NCBI GenBank assembly: GCA_028554795.2
Contig: CM068839.1
Location: 90,368,182 to 90,432,181 of the forward strand
From: Sinohyriopsis cumingii
Lineage: Eukaryota > Mollusca > Bivalvia > Unionida > Unionidae
DNA: 64,000 bases
Direction: 5' to 3'
Shown piece by piece: positions 38,158-50,321 of the stretch (its first letter is position 1; each line of letters begins with the position of its first letter). Below the pieces are notes generated by a model, which was not told the DNA's origin, searched no databases, and saw nothing but the letters and a program-made list of their open reading frames with translations. Both the position numbers and the translations under genes were made by a program.

Positions 38158-38600
38158 ATATCACTACGTGAAATCCCCTGAACGGAATATCGTCCTCTCA
38201 TTGGTTGAAAGAAAATAACGTACACATTTGTTTATAACTTATTTTCAGTTGGCCAATGAGAAGGCAGAATTTCATTCAGCGCGCTGTTCTTGCATATTAA
38301 GTGGACGCGATCATGAACATATCAAGCAGTAGCGTGGGAAAATGGTCTGGCATTCCTTAAAGGTATATTAGCAAACCAAACTGTCGATACGCATAGAAAG
38401 TCGAATGCCTGAGCTAAGCATCTGCACTAAATGTATTACGCTACAAAATAGCTTGAAATATCTGCGTTTATTCTAAAATAGGTCGCGCGAGAAAGGAAAG
38501 AAGTGTCCTCCCTTCCCTTGTAGTTATTATATAGTACATGTATGACAGGTAAATTGTAAGGAACGATACTAGCCTCGTTGGTTTGACCCGTATTTCGGCG
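38158..38600. repeat. Fold-back repeat, copy 2 (inverted partner of 34040-34460)
   Basis: Shares, in inverse orientation, the segment complementary to ACTACAAGGGAGGACACTTG. It also shows the same internal hairpin arms (CCTCTCATTGGTTGAAA and AGTTGGCCAATGAGAAGG). Confidence 0.55.
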
Positions 38601-38751
38601 AGTTAGCCAGTAGCATTGGCATAACACCATCATTTCTTACTGAAAGGGGCACTTCTGTTGTTACTTAGATCCCTGTATATAGCGTTCGTATTAATTAATG
38701 CTAGGATCTGCAATTTTCCTATTCTTGTCGTTGTTGTTGGTGTTGTTATTG

Positions 38752-38985
38752 TGGGCTTAACGCCATTTTCAGCACATGATAAGCTAAACATGGCGGCCAG
38801 TATATATGGTGATGGAATAATTCGGTAAACCCATGGGAAAGTCCACTGAACAACTGGAAACTGCTGGCAACCTTTCTCAAATACACAATTTCGCCGAACC
38901 GAGATTCGAGTCACCCGAAGCGAGCGAGATGAGAATATTTTGTGATTTTAAAGGCTAGCATCTTAGACCACTCGGGTACCTGAGC
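38752..38985 (-). mobile_element. tRNA-derived SINE, family A
   Basis: Minus strand with the head (CTCAGGTACCCGAGTGGTCT), TTGAGAAAGGTTGCCAGCAG, and ACTGGCCGCCATGTTTAGC body words, followed by a GTT/AAC tail. Confidence 0.65.
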
Positions 38986-39207
38986 CCGTGATTTTGCTTT
39001 TCTATTTGTTAAATTGTTATTCAATATGTTTATTTCATCCCATTCCTGGCGGGGAAGCCGTGCAGCTCCTATCTTAGGGCCCCTCTCTTCTAATGGAAGA
39101 GGTATGTCTGACTGCCCTTTCTAAATATGCACCAACCCACAACCATCATTAACCCCACCCCCCACCCCTTCTGTGTTTCGGCGAACAGGACTACACGGTG
39201 TTAATTT

Positions 39208-39615
39208 ACTAGGTCAATTGCCCGTCCTAGGACGGGAATAAAAAAAGTAAGATAATTGGGATCAGCGACTTTAAATGAAAGTTTGAACATACAAATGCAA
39301 ATAAAGTTTTAAAAGAATTGCGATGCCGCCGCAAGTTCCGAACTCGCGACCTCTTGTTTGGCAGCCTGGATTTCACAGAAAGACAAATGTGCGTGTTTAT
39401 ATATGACTAGGTTGATTGCCCGTCGGGAATTAAAAAAATAAAAAAATAAATAAATAAACTGGGGAGAGAGTTTAAAAGAAGTTTGAAGATAAACATAAAA
39501 AAGTAATTAAAAAAGACACATTGCGAATGCCGTTACGAGTTTCAAACTCGTGATCTCTTTTTTGGCAGCCGGAACATATAGGAAGACAAATATGTTGTTT
39601 ATGTATAAGATATAC
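39208..39615. repeat. Two diverged ~200-bp tandem units with tRNA-like head
   Basis: Units at about 39208-39404 and 39405-39615 share ACTAGGT(C/T)..ATTGCCCGTC, an A-rich middle, a GGCAGCC word and an AGGAAGACAAATATG-type end. On the minus strand each has a B-box-like GAGTTCGGAACTTGC or equivalent. Probably an unnamed SINE, duplicated. Confidence 0.45.
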
Positions 39616-39859
39616 TAGAGATTCTACAATGCCGTGTTGTTTTTTCTTTCAAGTCGGAAAAGATGTTCTACCACATGTGATCATGATATATGTAATGCAA
39701 TTTATTATTTCTTTGTATAACTCTTTACTATTTTTATCCGTTGTGTATAGTAGGCTTTCTGTCTGAAAGGTACCATGCTGAGTTGTTATTTTTGCAGTTT
39801 TTCTCTCTTTATTTGTTTTTCAGTTCAATAATGAATGATTGTTTTGCGTATAAACTCTA

Positions 39860-41450
39860 ATTTACATAAAGTGATATATTGGTAATTTTTTTAAATATCT
39901 TCTAAATACTACATCTCCAGTTAGCCAAACAAATATTTTCCTCAGTCCATATTTTCTTGATCTGACTATATATTTAAGAACTATATTTTTGATATATCTC
40001 ATTTTTGTTGGTGGTGATCCTAATTTGGTTATATTATTCTTTCTGTATATCCCAGGCATTTACTTCTACATATACACAAAGAAATATATATTTTTCACAC
40101 AGATTTCCTTTTATCTAGTTTGTTTTTTAACGATTTTTCAAATAGCTTTTAATTGATAATGTCTAAGATGTGGGATATTTAGTCATCCCTCCATCGTTAG
40201 TTTCGCTGCGGAGGTAATGTAATTTCCCTCCCTATATGAACATGATTATTTCTTTGTCAAAGGTATCTATCATACTGTCCTTTAAATCTACCTAGTTAAA
40301 CATACACCATATGTTAATATACATATGTCTGAGCGACCTGCATTCGATCCATTATATTCAAATTTGCATGTGCCTACATTTGTAAGCTAGTTCGTAGTTT
40401 TTCTCAATTGTGTTGAATTTGTATACTCTTAGATCCCTCCTACCACGCACACACACAAAAGTCACACAAGTCACTCCTAAACCTTTTACACGTGTCGTTA
40501 TTAATTCTGGTTTAAGCCTAGGGTGCTTCCCCTGCCAGTTACCTATTAATAGAATGTCAGTTTTTTGCATGATTCATGTTAGATCCTATTGCTTTCCCGA
40601 AATACATAAATTCCTTTTCTAAATGTTTGATGGTGTAGGCATCAGAAGTAAAATTTGCATTAGTCATGAACATGCTGTACCACTTTTAGTTCCTTTCTAA
40701 GGTTTGAGAGTTAAATTCCCTTTATATATTTATTGTTATGTATTTTTATTCGGAGGGCTTCTATTGCTATTACATATAATATCATCGATAAGGAACAATC
40801 CTGTCTCGCGGAATGTTCTATATTAAATTGCGCTGCGTATATAAGAAACTATATCTATGTAACTATACTCTACTCTGTCAAAAGCCTTTTCTAGATATAT
40901 AAGATCAAAGCCCCCTCCTCTCCTTTAGTTTCCAAAAAATCAACCGCTGTTTTTAAGGTTAGAATTTTGTTATGAATATAATGTTAATTATGTTTCCGAT
41001 ACATGTTTAAATTCTGTTAGCAAGGATCTTACTACGTATTTTATAGTCTATATTTAAAAACGATATCGATATCCAACTCGTTATGTCTTTTACATCTCCT
41101 TTCCCCTTATATATAAGTGTTTCTACCCCTTCTTTCATCGTGGACGTCATTTCATTATTTAATAGAATATTAACATATAATATCTTTAATATTGGAATTA
41201 AGATATATTTTAAGGTAATATATAAATATGTCGTTAAGCCACCAGAACCAATTGATTTTCCATTATGGCGTTGCTTGAAAGCTGCAATTATTTCATTTGA
41301 TATTATAAGTTTTTAGCATTGAGACCAAGAGTCTTCTTAATCCCCCTAACCAACTTTTCTATTAGGTTGTAATATTCCCTATTTAGAAAGGTTTCTAACA
41401 GTACTCAAAGTACGACGTTGTATTCTTCGTATTCTACAGCTGAGTTGCTT
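39860..41450 (-). mobile_element. Decayed L1-like LINE reverse transcriptase
   Basis: On the minus strand, in several frames, the LINE RT motifs appear in the right order: an HNGKSIGSGGLTT segment (near 41250), EGVETLIYKGKGDVKD then SFLNIDYKI (near 41130-41000), a KGEEGALIL and KKAFDRVEYSYID motif-A segment (near 40935-40860), a VIAIEALRIKI segment (near 40760), and KTDILLIGNWQGKHP with downstream sequence (40570-40358). Distal residues continue to about 39860. The catalytic YxDD box is not recognisable. Long dead; an L1/Tx1-type affinity is my best reading. Confidence 0.7.
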
Positions 41451-42654
41451 AATTGCCATTGGTTCTGACCCAATCTTGCCCAGCTTCACTTGGTAACAGG
41501 TAAATCGTAGCTAAATGAACAATCGAATCTTTAGTTTTCTTATATTTCGTTGCAGTTTTGACTGTTATTATACAAATCTGTATTTCAGGCTGCCTGAAAC
41601 GGCTGCGATCAGTACACGTACTGATGAAAATAAAATTCAAACTTTCGCTTGTTATTATGGTGTATTTTTTACCAGATAGCAAGACTGTATATGAATTGGA
41701 TGGTGACGATTACATGTAACACTATGGAAGGCAGCCAAGTCTAAAACTTTCATCAAACTTTTAAACAAATCATTTATTTATCAGTAAATTGTTTAAAGAA
41801 AGTATATATACTTTGGGTCGTCCCCTTCCCACACAACTTTTGAAATGGTTCAGAGAGCTTCTCAGTTTACCATTATGGATATAAAATAAAGGTATGCTGT
41901 TTATCGATAGAAGGTATTTGCTTCTATCGACTGAATAGTGTATATATTTAATTTTTTTTGTAGATGGAATATATCATTTATTCCCTCAATACAAGACGAT
42001 TTTACTTTCTATTTCGCTCGAACTTATTGGCTAGCAAAACGTATAACAAATTGAAGTAGAAGCTCTCTTAATGGATAATGTCAGCTGATAACCATTTATT
42101 TTCTGCTGTGTTTTTCTTGATATTTGTATAGAAAATAGTAGTATTAACAGAGCCTGCTTTTTGGCCGATTGGGCCCCACATTCACAGGTGCTGCGCGCGT
42201 TGGTAATTTTTAAAAATATATCCATAGTGAAAAAGTAACTTTAAATCGATGGAAGAAATTTTAAGTTCCATATCGTATAAAACTTGTTTTAAAGTTTCAA
42301 ATGCAGTGCTCACAGGCGGCCCCTCGCGTAAATCCAAGGGTCCCGCTAAAATAATCCAAATCCAGCCCCGCGTTTGATAAGGCCACTGCTTAATAATAGC
42401 ATAGTTCTCTTTCATAACTCAACGTTGAGTACACATAATCAAAAAGAAAGAAGAAAAGTAGGTTGTAGGATTCCAACCTGGTACACCTGCGTGATACGTG
42501 AATATGTTTACCATTAAACTAAGAATATTACGAAAATACTCTTCGATTTTCTTGATCATAATCTATCGATCACATTAGGACAAAAACAAGTTTAATTTGA
42601 TTGGTTGTTTGATATGTGTACGTGTACATGAATAATACCACTTTATGTTTCTCT

Positions 42655-42845
42655 ATATGGCGGCCATTATTTGTGGTGGAAGAAGAACCCGGGAAGAACC
42701 ACTGACCCACATGAAGCTACTGGCAAGCTTTCTCGCATGCCCACGTAGGTAGAGTCGAGGCTGGAACTCATGCGGACGGAGGGTAATGTCAGTGATACAA
42801 TAAAGCTGAACGCCTTAGACCACTCGGCTACCCGTGACCCCATTC
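42655..42845 (-). mobile_element. tRNA-derived SINE, family A
   Basis: Minus strand with GTCTAAGGCGTTCAGC, a B-box relic, GAGAAAGCTTGCCAGTAGC, TTCTTCCCGGGTTCTTC and TGGCCGCCATATAGAG. Partial 3' end. Confidence 0.65.
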
Positions 42846-43595
42846 ATAGTTGACTCAAGTGAAGTATGAAGAAAAAAAAATAAACGGAAAATCCACTGAT
42901 TCGCAGACTAGCATATAATAAAAATATGTATTATCATCTCAAATTCATGTACATAATGATTGCTATATACAGTTAAAAAATATAAATAAAACAACAATCT
43001 CTCCTACAAAATATATGCAAAATCGATCTATATCTAAATAACCTTTATACAGTCCGAATCCACTACGCTATTCCGGATTACGGCCAGTTATTCCAGTCCC
43101 GTTTAATAAGTATACTAAAACAGTCGCCTGATTACGAGAAGTGATCACATAAGCCAACATTTTATGGATGCCGACATCAGAACCCCGATATTTAGACCGT
43201 CCAACTCATGCGATCACTTTATTTCCGTCTCGCTGATAATCGTACGAGCGAAATACACTGTATATAACAGTGTTAGGTGACACATATAAATTATACCTGA
43301 GCGAGATATATACTAAGCCTTTGGGCGACACATGAAGCATTCGGCGACCGGTCGCACAAAGGTTGGTTTAATGCATGAGCGTACATCATTTTACCTTTCG
43401 GCGAGAGTAAATGGGCGACAAAAAATGTATGTTTGTAATTTTTTTGTATTTTACCACTGTTCGTATATTTTCATATTCCTTTCAGTATTCATTACAGTAT
43501 TCACTATATAGGAACAATCATGACTCACACATATTCAGTATACAACGATGTCGCCAAAAGATTGCAATTTGGACGCTGTCGCATAAAGGTCGGAT

Positions 43596-43597
<2 letters not shown>

Positions 43598-43653
<56 letters not shown>

Positions 43654-43675
43654 CAGAGAGAGAGAGAGAGAGAAA
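43598..43675. repeat. Compound (GT)n(TA)n(GA)n microsatellite
   Basis: Three dinucleotide runs in direct succession. Frames over it are artefacts. Confidence 0.95.
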
Positions 43676-44039
43676 GAAATGAGAGAGAACAAAAGTCAAA
43701 TGAATTAAGGTAGATGTATGTAACATTTTGTACTTTTCATATATTTTATTGATAATCTTGATAAGAGAATATAGCAAACAATGATGTATGAGGAAAATGT
43801 TAGCAAAATGATGCATACGTATGTCTTAATATTCAGATGAATGGATTGATCAACTGATGTACAGATATATTTTGATGATATATCAAGAATTTTTATGGGC
43901 ACATTCATAATTCTCTTTCTGCATCACGCAGAAAAATGTTGATTTTCCTGGTTCTTTGCAATAAAATCCATGAAACTGAAATCGCGTTTGTTTTTCCGGA
44001 TAGGACTAAAACACGTAGAAGACTTCACAGTCACTAATC

Positions 44040-44323
44040 ACGCATTACCTTATTTGGAAAACAAATGAGTTTATTCTTCAATATTGAAAGTAGAAAATAT
44101 TCCTGGAACTCTTTGTGGCTAGCCATCTAGAAGCAGTTATGTTTATTACTTCGTTGTGATCGACAGAGGTCAATGTGACAACTGAGGTTCATTTTAATGA
44201 GGTATGAGTGGATAAATATATATTTTTGCAAAAAACAATTAAATAAACTTTTCTTTGAATATGCATAGAATTTCTCTTTTACAGTTAAAAAGCTTTTGAC
44301 CTCTGTATAGGCAGATGTATTAT

Positions 44324-44361
<38 letters not shown>

Positions 44362-46990
44362 TTATTTAGACCCTTAGAGGAAGAAAAAAATCATCAGTTT
44401 TAATTCTGAGTCTTATTCAGCAGGAACACGTGCAATTAAAATCTGCCTGGCACATAAGACTAGGAGTAAAATAAAATCAATATCAAGGTTAGGGATTAAA
44501 TTAATATAGAAAGAACGATTTTAAATCTTTGAATATGCAATATTTACGAAACTAAATCAAAAGGGATTGTTCTGCGAAACGGAAATGTGCTGTCTTGCCA
44601 TTAAGAATGATCTGTAATTTTGTATATTATTATCGATGAAAGCCAGGATTACATGATGCCTGTGTTATATAGCATCATCATTGGTTGATTAAATAATAAT
44701 AATAATAATAATAATAATAATTCAGAATAACGTCCCTAGACACACATTTGACATAAAACGCATAGGAGTAAAGAAAACAAAAAATAAAGAAAACAAATAA
44801 CGCAATAACTTGTTATTACTATCAATCAGAGTTGAATCATTATAAAAGGCTAATCATAAGCTTACTCCTACTAAAATTTAAAATCAATCTAAATTTGCAG
44901 TCAATGATGTCTGTAAATATTAGAAAACCATCCCAGTCATTATTGACGAAGTACCTTACCTTGAGCACATATTGGTTTGGTTTGCAATACTGAACGTAGA
45001 ACATATTCCTGGAAAAATTTTTAAGATTATGTAGCAGTCCTCCTTATTTGGTTCTTTGCGATCGTTAGAGGTCAATTAATAAGTAATTTGTGATATTAGG
45101 TGTGTTAATTCTGGCGATAATGGGAATCATCATCATCATCACGGCAGCCATTATGTACTGGCGAAAATTGGAATTAAAAATTACAACTCTGCTGTGACTT
45201 ATTACACTTGGTCGACATGGGATATTTAAGTTATATGCTATCATATATGGAATGTAAGGAGACAAAAGAATAGGAGTGCTTACATATGCACAAGTATAAT
45301 ATCAGACCTGTAAAGGTTAGGAATATTCAAACACTGTATTTACAAACATTCCTATAACCTGTTTTGTAGGTAGCTGGGACGTGGTGTCGACCAAAACGAT
45401 TTTGGTATTTATTTTTAACCATTGGATAAAAATACGTAAAGCCACAGACAAGAAATGAATCTATTGAGAAGAACTTATTTTGGTCGGTCACAATTATTGG
45501 ATGCATCTTTTGGAAAGATATCCCGGATAGGACTGCAGTTTCATGGTATTTAATGGCAATATGTGGCTAGAATTGTGCTGATGTGCCATTGAACTATATA
45601 CATACATACAACCATACGTACATACATATAACCATACGTATATACATACATACATTCAACCATACGTATATACATACTGATTGTAGACCATATACAAACG
45701 CTAACATCCCTGTAAGCCTCCTACCTTTGATACACCTTTAAAGATAATGTGTGGATGTATAGTTTATGCCTGTGTACAGTGCTCTTTAGAATAAGATGTT
45801 CAAGACAAATGACGTTTCATACCCAAGGCCAGCATCATCTGATCTGCGTCGTTATAAAATCATAATGAAAACTCATATGAGTTTATTCTTCAGTATTGAA
45901 AATAGTACATATTCACGGAACTCTTTTTGGCTGGCCATCTAGCAGCAATTATGTTTAGTAGTTCATTACGATCGATAGAAGTCAAGGTGACATCTGAGGT
46001 AATTGTTCTTGGTGTGTGCGTGGATCAACATCAGTTTTATTTGAATATGCTTAAAAGTTATCTTTAACAGATACAAATCTTTTGTTTCCTGTATGTATAG
46101 ATGTATAAATGAAGAGAGAGAGAGAAAAAAAAATTGGGTCAGTGGAGGAAAATAATAATCAATTTTAGCCATGAGTCTTATTCTGCTCGAATACGCGCCT
46201 TTGAAATCTGTCTAGCGGAAAACTCTTCTTGGAATACGTTGTCTTGCAATAAACGTGATGAAGGTCGGGCTAAATTTTGTATGTGTTAAATTGCATCATG
46301 ACTGTGGGGATTAAATAATAATAATAATAATAATAATAGCTCATACTACCGTCACTAGACACAAATTTGACATGAAATGCAAAGGAGTAAATCAAGTTCC
46401 CCCAAACCCGAACAAATTTACACAACAATTTGTTCTTACTATCTTTTAGAGTTGAAACATGATACAAGAATACTTATTAGCTTATTCACAAAATCACTTA
46501 AGTTACTTGCTCAGCGCAGGTACACAGTTTGATTTTGATTGACTCGTACTAAACTTTAAAACTGAATCTAAATTTGCAGTCAAGAATTTCTGTGAATATA
46601 CCTTACCTTGAACACATATGGGTTGGTTCTGAAATACTGAAGGTAGAATATTTTCCTGGAATTTTTTTGTTTGGGCTGGGGAAACATATTACATGTTATT
46701 GCACACCAAGATTATTAATGCTCACACACGATACATGCATATATACCCATAGCTTGTTTCGGTGGGTAGTTGGGACTGGTGTAAACAAAGAATATTTTGA
46801 TATTTTGTTTTTAACACCTAAATTTTTTCGTTCGTAAAACCCAACGCTTCGTCACGATGGATGCACTTAAAGCATTCTGCATGGAGGTATAGTTTATGTT
46901 TCTGGATAGTGTTCTTCAGAATGGCTTGTAAAAGAAAAATAACTTTTTATATACTAGGCCAGCATCATCTGATCTTCGTTGTAAGAACCT
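44040..46990 (+). repeat. Imperfect large tandem duplication
   Basis: 44040-45850 and 45870-46990 match in order: a TGAGTTTATTCTTCA start, GGCCATCTAG, a GA run, a GAGTCTTATTC word, an AAT microsatellite (44694-44720 and 46314-46337), TCTAAATTTGCAGTCAA, CCTTACCTTGA(A/G)CACATAT and CCAGCATCATCTGATCT. The first copy is longer by internal insertions. Neither codes for a recognisable protein. Confidence 0.7.
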
Positions 46991-47440
46991 CGTAATGAAA
47001 ACACTGTAGCACAATAATAAATACCATCCAATGTCTTCCCCAAAATCTTATATAATGTGCTCTCCTATCCCTGTCAGGGCAATGGGTCATGGGTCTCTAT
47101 CTGATTAATGAAAATGGACAACGCTCAATTTAACAGGACCGTTGTCAAATTGTAATTAGTCCCAAAGGCAACACCTATGAAATTAATTGTTATATAGGGG
47201 GTCACAATATGAATATTGTTACCACTAATATCAGTATCGGTGCGGTCCTTGCATGACAAAAACTGTAAACTCGAATACAATTGCTTTACATGACTTTGAT
47301 TCCGGTATTTAAATCCTTGTTATGCATATTAAGTTGACATTCTTTCAAACACGTACATGTATCCCTATATGTTCAGTGATGGGTCGCGTTGGTAAGCATT
47401 TTCTTTTTCAATATTTGAAATTTATGTGCATTTTAAATTT
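46990..47440. other. No gene seen
   Basis: Between the tandem duplication and the first viral coding sequence I see neither host exons nor viral motifs. The upstream part of the capsid gene is not here. Confidence 0.6.
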
Positions 47441-47499
47441 TGTACAAAACTTCTTTTCTTTTAATGTACTCTTCATATCACACACTCTCTAATAAACTT

Positions 47500-47913
47500 C
47501 CATCATCTTCCTTACGTCCAATGGTATTGGACAAACTTGGTGTCTCTGAAGTATCTTTAAGAATAAACGGACATCAAGAACCATCCGAGGATATATCATT
47601 GGATTTTAACGAAAATTATGTAGCACGTGCATATCATCGTTTGATGACATTTATGGGACGTGATCAAAATATTGATACTGGTTTGCAAATATCACAGTTA
47701 GATTTTACATCGTTGTATCCGATTTATTACTTTTCGCTGGAACATATTGATTTAGTTAAGCAATCTGTGGTTGATATACATTTTCGAGCTAGCGTAAATT
47801 CAGGTGGTGTTAATTACAGAGCAATTGCTGTTATACTCAGCGACAAATCAATGCTACTTGAAGGTGTTCGTGGATGAATGAGAGTCATTGATGTCCCAGT
47901 GGAAAATATGTAG
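47500..47913 (+). pseudogene. C-terminal part of Polinton major capsid protein
   Basis: The frame from about 47500 ends in a pattern of a double-jelly-roll hexon: VSLRINGHQEPSEDISLDF, then NYVARAYHRLM, then YPIYYFSLEH, then a final beta-strand pair VDIHFRASV and YRAIAVILSD. This fits the last third of Maverick/adintovirus major capsid proteins and lies at the head of a run of plus-strand structural genes. The N-terminal two thirds are absent. An in-frame TGA at 47875-47877 interrupts the tail, which continues to a TAG at 47911-47913. Homology to the family is my reading without a search. Confidence 0.6.
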
Positions 47914-47943
47914 ACAATTAGATCAATCGAGCTAATTATAAGA

Positions 47944-48387
47944 ATGTCATATAGTCACGTTAATGTCACTCTGACTCCCGGTCAGGTGGAAAAATTACAA
48001 TCAAAAAACGTGAGCGCAACCGGGACAAAAATAACATTGAAGCGAGATCAAATTGCTAGTGGTGGTCCAAACAAGTTATCGTCGACTAAAACTCAACTAA
48101 AACATTTCAATAAAGCGCAGCAAGCAAAAACCGGAGTTCAACTTGATTTCGCTCCAAGTGACATCAAAGACATGATTAAAACCGGTGGTATATTTCCACT
48201 TCTCGCAGCAATACCAGCGCTGATAGCTGCTGCTGGCCCAGCCGTTGCAAAAGCAGCCGCCTTAGGAGCTGCTGGAACCGCTGCTGGAATGGCATTAAAG
48301 AAAGCAACTGGAAAGGGGTATACAAAAAAGGGAGCTGGTCTAAGACTTTCAGGAACTCCGCCTTCATGGTATCCCAAACGGTTTTAA
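47944..48387 (+). CDS. pX/pVI-like minor capsid protein
   Basis: A 147-residue basic protein that keeps an intact frame. The N-terminal half is hydrophilic (VTLTPGQVEKLQ, then KISLKR-like basic turns). Residues about 80-120 form an Ala/Gly/Leu hydrophobic stretch (IPALIAAAGPAVAKAAAL). The tail is basic and ends LSGTPPSWYPKRF. Position between capsid and protease genes, size and layout match the adenovirus pX/pVI-type core or membrane-active proteins described in Polintons and adintoviruses. The identification rests on layout and context, not on a catalytic motif. Confidence 0.55.
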   Translation: MSYSHVNVTLTPGQVEKLQSKNVSATGTKITLKRDQIASGGPNKLSSTKTQLKHFNKAQQAKTGVQLDFAPSDIKDMIKTGGIFPLLAAIPALIAAAGPAVAKAAALGAAGTAAGMALKKATGKGYTKKGAGLRLSGTPPSWYPKRF

Positions 48388-48392
48388 CGCCA

Positions 48393-48810
48393 ATGTCAAA
48401 TTTTGATTTACTCGATGCTGCTAAACAACTTAAAATAAAAAATGTCAGAGGAGTTTTTATGCGAGATCAGTTACCGCGTGAACAAAATAATCCAGAAACT
48501 GGAATTATTAATTCTCGATAACAGCGATGGTCCAGGAACTCACTGGGTTGCTTACGCGATACATCCACGTGGAATTGTTTATTTCGATTCGTATGGGTTA
48601 GCACCGCCAGTTGAATTTCTAAAATACGTACAAAGTACTCCCATTCCAGTCTGGTATTCAACGCTACCAACACGAACACTAACTGATCCTCCGATATGTG
48701 GCCGTGAAATAATTAATGTACTTGACGCGTTATCAAAATCAACCAAACTTCATCACAAAGTCGTGCACGAGTATACCGCGGATAAATTTAACATTTTAAA
48801 CAGCTCTTAA
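48393..48810 (+). pseudogene. Adenain-like cysteine protease
   Basis: The ATG at 48393 opens a frame starting MSNFDLLDAAKQL, 6 bp after the previous stop. One extra base near 48517 shifts it into the second frame. That frame has the catalytic His in GTHWVAYA, the Asp in YFDSYG and a C-terminal PPICGRE with the expected Cys. The order His-Asp-Cys and the total of about 139 codons fit the Ulp1/adenain maturation proteases of Polintons, which cleave capsid precursors. A single-base break is the only visible damage; a sequencing error cannot be excluded. Confidence 0.85.
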
Positions 48811-48818
48811 AGATAATA

Positions 48819-49819
48819 ATGGTTGATATTTACGGAAGATCTCTCGAAAGTAAAGGCAAAAACCGCGACGACGTATATTTATCAAAATATGATCTCATGA
48901 ACTTGTGCGGGGTTGGCCCAGAAGAGATTGTTGTTTTTCAGGATAAATACGGCGTTTTAAAAACGAGTAACATTAAGTGGAATGACATAGTTCGACGAGT
49001 ATTAGGTGCGGTCACGGATAACTTCCCTGTGTTTATTGACAGCGGAAAAATCAGAGACTCAAAAGTATCATTTACTACCATCAAAGATGAAATCTCAGCA
49101 AGTGTTGCTAATCGCTTAAAAAATACCCGTGACACAATAACAGGTGACCTCAACATGAACAAAAATAAAATAGTGGTGCTAGCAGATCCAACATCCGACG
49201 AAGATGCCGCAACAAAAAATATGTAGACGTTAACTACAGCACCGTAGATGGTAAATTATCCACGTCGCGGGCCGAGTATGATGTTCACGTAAGCGCGTTT
49301 ACCAATCTCCGTAGAAACTTTAGAAAAATTAACGAAATCGAAGAGGAATTCTTTGGTACCCTATTGACCGTTGGCGCAAAACTCTCTGATATCAAAAAAA
49401 CATTGGATACGATTAAGAAAACACAAGAAGATGTCGTAAGATGAATTCCTGAGATTGTTAACAAAATTAGTCTGATTAAAGTCCAACCTGGAGTTATTCC
49501 CGGGCATATTACTAACATCGTATACACGGTATCATCCGGGTTCGCAACATGGTCAAAACAAAATAATGCTATCAAATATACCGCAACAGTCACTGGTGTG
49601 TACAGGCTGTCTGTGTTCAGCGCTGCAAAATTTGAAATATTTACAACGTATCCATGGCATCATTCAACTGATAAGTTTTCATGGCATGTGTCTATCATAT
49701 TAAATAGCGGAACCGAAGAAACATTTATGCTGGAAGCAGCTGATAAGAAATTAACCGCAACATCTTACTGGTGGTGTCTAGAATTTGTAGCTGAAACACC
49801 TCAATTGGTTACTGCGTAA
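48819..49819 (+). pseudogene. Fibre-like attachment protein
   Basis: The first frame (48819-49226) has an N-terminal domain, then LNMNKNKIVVLADPTSDEDAATKN, a phage-fibre collar signature. One base is lost there and the second frame continues to 49819, interrupted by a TGA at 49442-49444. It includes a heptad-like segment (LRRNFRKINEIEEEF ... VGAKLSDIKKTLDTI) and a beta-rich C-terminal domain. The layout of shaft motif, coiled coil and beta head suggests a trimeric fibre. Neighbours are protease upstream and a membrane protein downstream. Function by analogy. Confidence 0.65.
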
Positions 49820-49856
49820 AATCATAATGGATGTTCAATAATATAGATACGGTCAA

Positions 49857-50321
49857 ATGCGCGAATGGCAGTCAGAGTTAAAAACCATCATTGACCAGTA
49901 CACGCTGAAAGTAAAAAAATACAAGCGACCTGTAATCGCGCTGGATGCTATAGTTTATTCGGTATCCGTGGTAGTTGCTTCCACCGGGGTAGTATTAACA
50001 GCGTTAACGCCAGTAACAACTGCAGTAGCAGTAACAATATGCGTTTCATCATCGGCTGCCATCGCCGGTGTTTTAAATATTATCACGAAAAAGATATCAA
50101 CGTGCACGAGCACAAAATACCACGACTATGTTGTACGATTAAACACGGCCACGGACGTGTACTCGAAATTATCGTCGCTGATATCATCAAGCCTGAACGA
50201 CGAAACAATATCAGATTCCGAATTCATGCTAATGGTTAAGTCATACGATGAAGTCCACAAATTGAAAACAAAGAAAATAAATAATGACCGCTCCGACAGC
50301 AGTAGGATTTATCGATCCTGA
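49857..50321 (+). CDS. Small membrane protein of the viral structural cluster
   Basis: 154 residues, intact frame. After a charged start (MREWQSELKTIIDQY) there is a hydrophobic hairpin of two membrane segments, about residues 24-48 and 52-78 (AIVYSVSVVVASTGVVL, then VAVTICVSSSAAIAGVL), then a charged C-terminal domain. I recognise no named family. It sits between the fibre and the capsid-associated genes; its stop overlaps the next start. A role in virion or host membranes is only a guess. Confidence 0.6.
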   Translation: MREWQSELKTIIDQYTLKVKKYKRPVIALDAIVYSVSVVVASTGVVLTALTPVTTAVAVTICVSSSAAIAGVLNIITKKISTCTSTKYHDYVVRLNTATDVYSKLSSLISSSLNDETISDSEFMLMVKSYDEVHKLKTKKINNDRSDSSRIYRS

